Assembly (NCBI GenBank): GCA_029219345.1
Contig: JAQXTF010000079.1
Location: 1-37,071 of the forward strand
Source: Eggerthellales bacterium
GTDB taxonomy: Bacteria; Actinomycetota; Coriobacteriia; Coriobacteriales; Eggerthellaceae
Length of the DNA stretch: 37,071 nucleotides
Direction: 5' to 3'
Both the position numbers and the translations under genes were made by a program. Positions 32,345 through 37,071 of the stretch are shown in pieces. The notes beneath the pieces are model-generated. The model made no database searches, was not told the origin of the DNA, and saw nothing but the letters and a program-made list of their open reading frames with translations. Numbering within the stretch: the stretch's first letter is position 1; every line of letters begins with the position of its first letter.

Positions 32345-33284
32345 GGGTCCTCCAGTATTTCGTTTCGTTCTTTATGTTTTGAATGCCCGCGGCGAAAGAT
32401 TTGGCATCCATCTCTTTCTTGCCCTGGGGCTTTAAGGTAAGTACTTCCAAAATGCCTTCTGCACATCCCAGGAACAGACGCTTGCAAGTAAACGCAACCC
32501 GACCAGGCTCAAGACCATCAGGCAGGCAATCCACGGAATCATAAGCGCAGGCAGACAAAAGGGCAACTTGCTTATCGGCAATTTGACACTTGCAGGGATG
32601 AGCATCGCTGGAGGCGCGCACCTTGCGGTCGGCCGCAACAGCGGTGTCTTCCAAGGTAAGATCCAGCTGGCCCTTTTCCAGCTTCTGAGCGTAGGTGACC
32701 AGTTCAGGGTCTTGCTCTACCCAGAACACACGGCCCGCCTCAAACTGAGCCAAAGCACTCAGAAGGGCCTCAGCGCCCAAAAACGCCAGCTCCTCCAAAA
32801 GCTCTGCCGCATTGCGATGCTCCACGGGAAGAGACCGGCAAGCGCAATAGGGGCCGGCATCAAGCTCCAGGTCAATGCGCATGGCGCACACGCCCACCTC
32901 ATCATCACCCGCAAGGATAGCACGCTCAACAGGGGCAGCGCCGCGCCAACGGGGCAGCAAAGACGCATGGGCATTGATGGCACCGAACTTTGCGGCATCA
33001 ATGACCTCCTGGGGAAGCAGCATGCCGTATGCAGCAACCGCCAGCACGTCAGCCTGAAAAGCGCGAAGGGCCTCTTGTTCTTCAGGATCTTTCAAGGTCT
33101 TGGGCGTATAAACCGGAATGCCCAGCTCAAGAGCCGCTTCCTTTACCGGAGAAGGCACCAAGGAATTGCCACGGCCGCGCACGGCGTCAGGGCGGGTGTA
33201 TACTGCCACCACCTCATGCTGCTGGCTAATTTCCTTCAGGATAGTGGCCGCGAATGCGGGCGTGCCCATAAACACAACGCGCAT
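32334..33284 (-). CDS. fmt: Methionyl-tRNA formyltransferase
   Basis: Formylates initiator Met-tRNA with 10-formyl-tetrahydrofolate. The 316-residue protein has the catalytic triad at Asn104, His106 (INAHASLLPRWRGAAP) and Asp142 (LDAGP), close to the E. coli numbers, and the C-terminal OB-like tRNA-binding domain from about residue 205. It starts 3 nt after def, giving the usual def-fmt pair that adds and removes the formyl group. Confidence 0.96.
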   Translation of the reverse strand: MRVVFMGTPAFAATILKEISQQHEVVAVYTRPDAVRGRGNSLVPSPVKEAALELGIPVYTPKTLKDPEEQEALRAFQADVLAVAAYGMLLPQEVIDAAKFGAINAHASLLPRWRGAAPVERAILAGDDEVGVCAMRIDLELDAGPYCACRSLPVEHRNAAELLEELAFLGAEALLSALAQFEAGRVFWVEQDPELVTYAQKLEKGQLDLTLEDTAVAADRKVRASSDAHPCKCQIADKQVALLSACAYDSVDCLPDGLEPGRVAFTCKRLFLGCAEGILEVLTLKPQGKKEMDAKSFAAGIQNIKNETKYWRTLGN

Positions 33285-33287
33285 AGT

Positions 33288-33818
33288 CTAATCCACTTCG
33301 CCGGGCTTTGCGCCACGAGCGCGCGCGTTGGCCAGATCGGCAACAGCCTGCAAACGGCGGTCAGGATCGGCCGACTCAATAAGGGTCTTGCCATCCAAGT
33401 GGTCAATCTCATGCTGCAGGCATACGGCCAGCAGAGTGCCCTCTTCGCCCTCCAGCTCCCACAGCTCACCATCCAGGTCGTAGTAGCGCACACGCACGTA
33501 GGGGGAACGCTGCACCGATACCGTAATGCCGGGCAGGGACAAACAGCCTTCGGGGCTCTCGATAAGTTCGCCGCGGCGCTCAACAATCACCGGGTTCACC
33601 AAAACCAGCGGATCTTCGCCATAATATTCATCCTCGCAGTCAACCACAATCAGACGCATATCCAGACCAACCTGAGGAGCGGCAATGCCCACGCCGTTGG
33701 TCTTATACATCAGAGTGGCCATCTGCTTGGCAATGCGCTTCAAAGACTTATCGCCAGGCTTGCAGTCCTTGCACACCACTTTCAGGGCGTCATCAGGCCA
33801 TTCCACAATCTTGTACAT
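33288..33818 (-). CDS. def: Peptide deformylase
   Basis: Metal-dependent hydrolase that removes the N-formyl group from new proteins. All three signatures are present in the 176-residue chain: GVGIAAPQ (42-49), EGCLSLP with metal ligand Cys92, and QHEIDHLDG with His136, catalytic Glu137 and His140. A C-terminal basic tail of about 25 residues ends the protein. First gene of def-fmt-rsmB; a TACAAT at 33857-33862 on the minus strand, with no clear -35, may be its -10 box. Confidence 0.96.
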   Translation of the reverse strand: MYKIVEWPDDALKVVCKDCKPGDKSLKRIAKQMATLMYKTNGVGIAAPQVGLDMRLIVVDCEDEYYGEDPLVLVNPVIVERRGELIESPEGCLSLPGITVSVQRSPYVRVRYYDLDGELWELEGEEGTLLAVCLQHEIDHLDGKTLIESADPDRRLQAVADLANARARGAKPGEVD

Positions 33819-33904
33819 GTTCTATCCTTATCTCGTTGAAATTGGGATTTTTCCCTATTGTATCTTGTTTTGACCGGCTTTTCCCGCAGGCAACGGGCAC
33901 ACCA

Positions 33905-35773
33905 TCAAATAAGCGGTTTATGGGCCTTCCGACGGGCAATGGCATCTTTTTGCAACGCGACGATGGTCTGGAAAATGAAATCCTTCTCTTCAGCCGACGC
34001 GCCCGCCTGCGTCATTTGCATCTTCATGGTGTCAATGGATTCGTCCAAATCCCCCAGCGCCAGCTCTTCGCACAGATAATCGGCCAGTCTTGCCAAGTCA
34101 ACCGATTCCTGCTCCTGGGGGCGATACGAGCCCGTAAGGATGCTGCCAGCAACGGGAACGCACTCGGTAGCCCGCGTGATAACGGTGCCCGCCGATGCGT
34201 TAGAATCGGCAGCCAGCGTATCAAGAATGCTTTCTGCCAGAGTCTCATGCACGCGCTCGTGCCAATGGGTCACCGCCAAGCTTTCGGCATGATCCAGGCC
34301 CATGCGTGGGTTTTGAGCACAAAGCATAAGCAGCTGACGCTCGAATTTGCGACGGCTGGTTTCTTGCTGGGAAAGGCCCGATGCAGCAGGCTCGGGGGCA
34401 ATATCGGCCTTAACCACCATCGTTTCCGCCTCCCCCGCTTTTTGGGTTTTCAAGCGTGCCAAATGGTCCAGAGCATCTTCTTCTCGGGTGCGGGTACGGC
34501 CGGCTATCTGCACCGCATAGTCCTTTGCCAACAAAGAGCCTTTGATGGGCGCGAGAACTGCCAAAGCATCGGTGAACGCTCGGGCGCGCCCTTCGGCCGT
34601 CATAAGGTCATGCTTTGCCAAACGACGCTCAATTCCATACTCAAGCAGGGGCTTTGCGCCGGCAATGCACTGCTGCAGGGCCACAGCGCCACGCTGCTCA
34701 ACGAAATCTGCCGGGTCAAGATTATCGGGAAGGGTTACTGCGCACAGGTCAATCTGAGTGCGCCCCGCCTCGGGGGTAATGGAGTCGTCTATGAACTGCA
34801 AGGCGCGATCGGCAGCGCGTTGACCAGCCTCATCACCATCAAACAGATACACAATCTGGTTTTTAGCATGGCGGGAAAGCACGCGAATATGCTGCTTGGT
34901 CAAGGCGGTGCCCAAGGTTGCTACGGCATTGGTCACGCCTGCACGATGAAGGGCAATGACGTCGGTATATCCCTCAACCACAATGGCAACGCCTGTAGTA
35001 GCCATAGTGGCTTTTGCTTTATCCAAGCCGTACAGCACGGTGGATTTGTGGAACAGAGGAGTTTCCTGGGAGTTCAAGTACTTGGGCTGACCAGAGCCAA
35101 TAATACGGCCGCCAAAAGCAATGACGTCGCCTTGGATATCGCGAATGGGAAACATGATGCGGTTGTAGAAACGATCGCGCACCCGTCCGTTGTCGCCCTT
35201 CAAGGCAACATTGGCCTCCACCATCTCATCGGCCTTGAAACCCTTTGAACCCAGATGTCGCACCAGAGCCCCAGAACCCGGTGCAAAGCCCAAGGTCCAT
35301 TCCTTAGGAACAGCGCCGCCCAGATTGCGGCCGCTCAAATAAGCACGAGCCGCATCGGTTTCCTTGTTTTTCACGCGCATGAGCTGCGTATGGTAGAAGT
35401 CGGCCGTTTCAGCGCAAACCGCCTTCAGGCGAGCCTTTCGGGAATTGGAAGCTCCCCCATCGTCCTTGCCCGAATGGGTAAGCACGATATGAGCTTTATC
35501 AGCCAGAAATTGAACAGCCTCCGGGAAAGACATGCCGTCAACCTTCATAAGGTAATGGAAGATATCGCCGCCTTCACCGCAGCCAAAGCAATGCCAAAGC
35601 TGGGTTGAGGGATCTACCTTGCAAGAAGGGGTTTTTTCGTTGTGAACCGGGCAGCAACACCAAAAATCGCGACCACGCTGACGCATGGGCGACCGCTCGC
35701 CCATCAATGCCACAATGTCACTTGCTTCGCGTACCTTTTGGATTTCCTCGTCGCTAATTCGCCCTTCGGCCAT
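33905..35773 (-). CDS. dnaG: DNA primase
   Basis: Makes RNA primers at the replication fork. The 622-residue protein has the CHC2 zinc finger (Cys41, His44, Cys62, Cys65 within [10 protein letters not shown] and [11 protein letters not shown]), the RNA-polymerase core with YLSGRNLG and [14 protein letters not shown], and a TOPRIM domain ([25 protein letters not shown]). The C-terminal 190 residues should bind DnaB. The chosen ATG starts right before the finger; upstream in-frame starts would run into the promoter region. It is divergent from rnhA. Confidence 0.96.
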   Translation of the reverse strand: MAEGRISDEEIQKVREASDIVALMGERSPMRQRGRDFWCCCPVHNEKTPSCKVDPSTQLWHCFGCGEGGDIFHYLMKVDGMSFPEAVQFLADKAHIVLTHSGKDDGGASNSRKARLKAVCAETADFYHTQLMRVKNKETDAARAYLSGRNLGGAVPKEWTLGFAPGSGALVRHLGSKGFKADEMVEANVALKGDNGRVRDRFYNRIMFPIRDIQGDVIAFGGRIIGSGQPKYLNSQETPLFHKSTVLYGLDKAKATMATTGVAIVVEGYTDVIALHRAGVTNAVATLGTALTKQHIRVLSRHAKNQIVYLFDGDEAGQRAADRALQFIDDSITPEAGRTQIDLCAVTLPDNLDPADFVEQRGAVALQQCIAGAKPLLEYGIERRLAKHDLMTAEGRARAFTDALAVLAPIKGSLLAKDYAVQIAGRTRTREEDALDHLARLKTQKAGEAETMVVKADIAPEPAASGLSQQETSRRKFERQLLMLCAQNPRMGLDHAESLAVTHWHERVHETLAESILDTLAADSNASAGTVITRATECVPVAGSILTGSYRPQEQESVDLARLADYLCEELALGDLDESIDTMKMQMTQAGASAEEKDFIFQTIVALQKDAIARRKAHKPLI

Positions 35774-35793
35774 GCTCAACTTCCGTTCTTCAT

Positions 35794-35823
35794 TTGCTGG
35801 TATTCTCTGCCGCCCATTATACG
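35794..35823. promoter_or_regulatory. Back-to-back promoters of dnaG and rnhA
   Basis: On the minus strand a perfect TATAAT (35816-35821) lies 43 nt before dnaG, with no clear -35. On the plus strand TTGCTG (35794-35799) and TATACG (35818-35823) are 18 bp apart and could serve rnhA. The two -10 boxes overlap on opposite strands, so the promoters would compete. Confidence 0.4.
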
Positions 35824-35879
35824 GCACCGCCCCCATTTTTTCGGTATCATGGTTTCAACAAAAAACGAAAGGCTCACAG

Positions 35880-36374
35880 GTGAAAGTAACCATTTACACA
35901 GACGGATCATCCCGCGGAAACCCCGGCCCCGGAGGCTACGGCGCAGTGCTGCACTACGTTGATTCTGCCGGCAATTTGCATGTGAAAGAGCTTTCCGCTG
36001 GTTACGCCACCACCACCAACAACCGTATGGAACTTTTGGGGCCCATTGCAGCCCTTGAGGCGCTGAAGCGGCCCTGCGAGGTGACCCTCGTTTCCGATTC
36101 CCAGTATCTGGTGAACGCCTTCAACCAAAACTGGATTGCAGGATGGCTGAAACGCGGCTGGAAAAATGCCAACAAGCAGCCTGTTAAGAATATCGATTTG
36201 TGGAAACGCCTGCTGGCGGCAAAAGAGCCCCATCAGGTTGAATTCGTCTGGGTAAAGGGGCACGCCGGTCATCCCGAAAACGAACGCTGCGACCAGCTGG
36301 CAACCGAGGCCGCCGATGGCATCAATCTGCTCATTGACGAGGGCTTTAAGCCTGAGGAGACCCTCCCCTTCTAA
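35880..36374 (+). CDS. rnhA: Ribonuclease HI
   Basis: Degrades the RNA of RNA-DNA hybrids (R-loops, primers). The 164-residue protein has the four catalytic acids Asp8, Glu51, Asp73 and Asp138 in [30 protein letters not shown] and NERCDQLA, with the basic handle [14 protein letters not shown]. The start is GTG with AAGG 7 nt before it; longer in-frame openings overlap dnaG and lack homology-like sequence. With rnhB, the genome keeps both RNase H types. Confidence 0.95.
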   Translation: MKVTIYTDGSSRGNPGPGGYGAVLHYVDSAGNLHVKELSAGYATTTNNRMELLGPIAALEALKRPCEVTLVSDSQYLVNAFNQNWIAGWLKRGWKNANKQPVKNIDLWKRLLAAKEPHQVEFVWVKGHAGHPENERCDQLATEAADGINLLIDEGFKPEETLPF

Positions 36375-36410
36375 ATTGTTGATAAACAATCGGGTAATTT
36401 GTCAACAATT
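36374..36410. repeat. Overlapping inverted repeats between convergent rnhA and the dGTPase-like gene
   Basis: ATTGTT-GATA-AACAAT (36375-36390) is one hairpin; AATTGTTGA (36374-36382) can also pair with TCAACAATT (36402-36410). The two are mutually exclusive. There is no T-run on either side, so termination is uncertain. Confidence 0.4.
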
Positions 36411-36416
36411 GGGGTA

Positions 36417-37071
36417 TTAGCGCAGGTCAGAGCAATACCCCATGCGCAAAAGATCCTTCTCGCGCTCAGGGAACAGGAATCGGTACAGGTCCATGAAATA
36501 GCTATCCGTCATGGAGGCAATGTAATCCACGATAATCTGGTGGACGTCTTCTTGTAGGTAGGCTTCCTTGGTGAAAGTAGACGACTGAGCTACCAGCTTG
36601 CGAATATGGTGGCGGAATACGGGAGAGTTCTCGCTGCCCGCAAGCAAATCGGCCAGAAGGCGATCATACATCTCGCAAAACATCTGCTCCACAATATTGC
36701 TGGTATCCCCCACCATGCCTTCCTTCAAATAGATGAACTCATTGTTCTGGCGCTTTGCCACCTTCACGTCTTGGAAGACCTCTTCGCTCATGCAAATAAC
36801 GTCCTTTCCGTAGCTGTTGTTCACAATGTCTACGGTAAGGTTGTTGATTATCTGAGCGTTGTTTTTGCCAATGACCTGGGAATCAAAGCATTCATAGGAA
36901 GAAAGCACACCCATGTTCATGGCATCGGCTCGGTCTTTACCCAGATAGGCAATCATATCGCTGACGCGAACCACGCAACCTTCCAAAGTGGTGGGGCGCA
37001 GCGTGGCAATGTTTTGCTCATCTTGGTTGCATGCCTCAACCATTGCATCTAGCTGCTCAAAGGTGGTCATT
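36417..37071 (-). CDS. dGTPase-like HD-family phosphohydrolase, C-terminal part
   Basis: The reading frame is open to the window edge, so the N-terminal part with the HD metal motif is outside; the ATG near the edge is probably internal. The visible 217 or more residues contain VVRVSDMIAYLGKDRADAMNMG, the C-terminal signature of deoxyguanosinetriphosphate triphosphohydrolase-like proteins (R-x-x-D-x-IAYL), and a helical tail ending DLYRFLFPEREKDLLRMGYC. Family members hydrolyse dNTPs to nucleosides and triphosphate. In many actinobacteria dgt lies next to dnaG, which fits, here with rnhA between. Confidence 0.75.
   Translation of the reverse strand, partial: MTTFEQLDAMVEACNQDEQNIATLRPTTLEGCVVRVSDMIAYLGKDRADAMNMGVLSSYECFDSQVIGKNNAQIINNLTVDIVNNSYGKDVICMSEEVFQDVKVAKRQNNEFIYLKEGMVGDTSNIVEQMFCEMYDRLLADLLAGSENSPVFRHHIRKLVAQSSTFTKEAYLQEDVHQIIVDYIASMTDSYFMDLYRFLFPEREKDLLRMGYCSDLR

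Overview
The window looks like a chromosomal core segment of a Coriobacteriia actinobacterium, most likely Eggerthellaceae (inference from gene content and order, not from a database match). The block uvrC-rapZ-yvcK-whiA followed by gap-pgk-tpiA-secG, and the block rplS-rnhB-yraN-comM-dprA-xerC, are typical actinobacterial orders. The folate-type trmFO, a phosphoglycerate mutase gpmI inside the glycolytic run, ferredoxin-dependent 2-oxoacid oxidoreductase genes and a highly expressed-looking glutamate dehydrogenase point to an anaerobic, amino-acid-using member of the Coriobacteriia. Base composition is moderate, about half G+C by eye. Nearly everything is on the minus strand; only tRNA-Val, gdhA, rnhA and one candidate structured RNA read on the plus strand.

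Layout. 1-973: a tRNA-Gly/tRNA-Cys/tRNA-Gly cluster, a tRNA-Val with its own promoter and terminator, a 106-nt element able to fold into a long rod, and tRNA-Leu. 1033-5978: secG and the lower glycolysis genes gpmI, tpiA, pgk, gap. 6113-11033: whiA, yvcK, rapZ, uvrC, tightly packed. 11253-12608: divergent gdhA. 12695-16636: uvrA behind a LexA-like box, then xerC. 16649-20970: trmFO, dprA, comM, yraN, behind an unusual array of 11-bp direct repeats. 21107-22356: rnhB and rplS. 22507-30701: a catabolic or assimilatory module with two acyl-CoA synthetases, two XRE-cupin regulators, a P-loop ATPase and a four-subunit 2-oxoacid:ferredoxin oxidoreductase. 30923-33818: rsmB, fmt, def. 33905-37071: dnaG, divergent rnhA, and the C-terminal part of a dGTPase-like gene that runs off the window.

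How it works together. The 8-kb module from 30701 down to 22507 reads as one metabolic unit: carboxylic acids activated to acyl-CoA by the AMP-forming synthetases are the products (or, in the reductive direction, the substrates) of the 2-oxoacid:ferredoxin oxidoreductase, and 2-oxoacids exchange with amino acids through glutamate and the nearby GdhA. The other genes are housekeeping: glycolysis/gluconeogenesis, translation initiation and rRNA maturation, DNA repair, replication priming, chromosome dimer resolution and natural-transformation-type DNA handling.

Most notable non-coding signals: the six-copy, helically phased TATCAAAA array ahead of yraN-comM-dprA; the rod-like RNA candidate between tRNA-Val and tRNA-Leu; a terminator-containing leader with a possible Trp/Tyr/Phe-containing peptide ahead of the oxoacid oxidoreductase module; a LexA-like box at uvrA; and a probable leaderless uvrC message.
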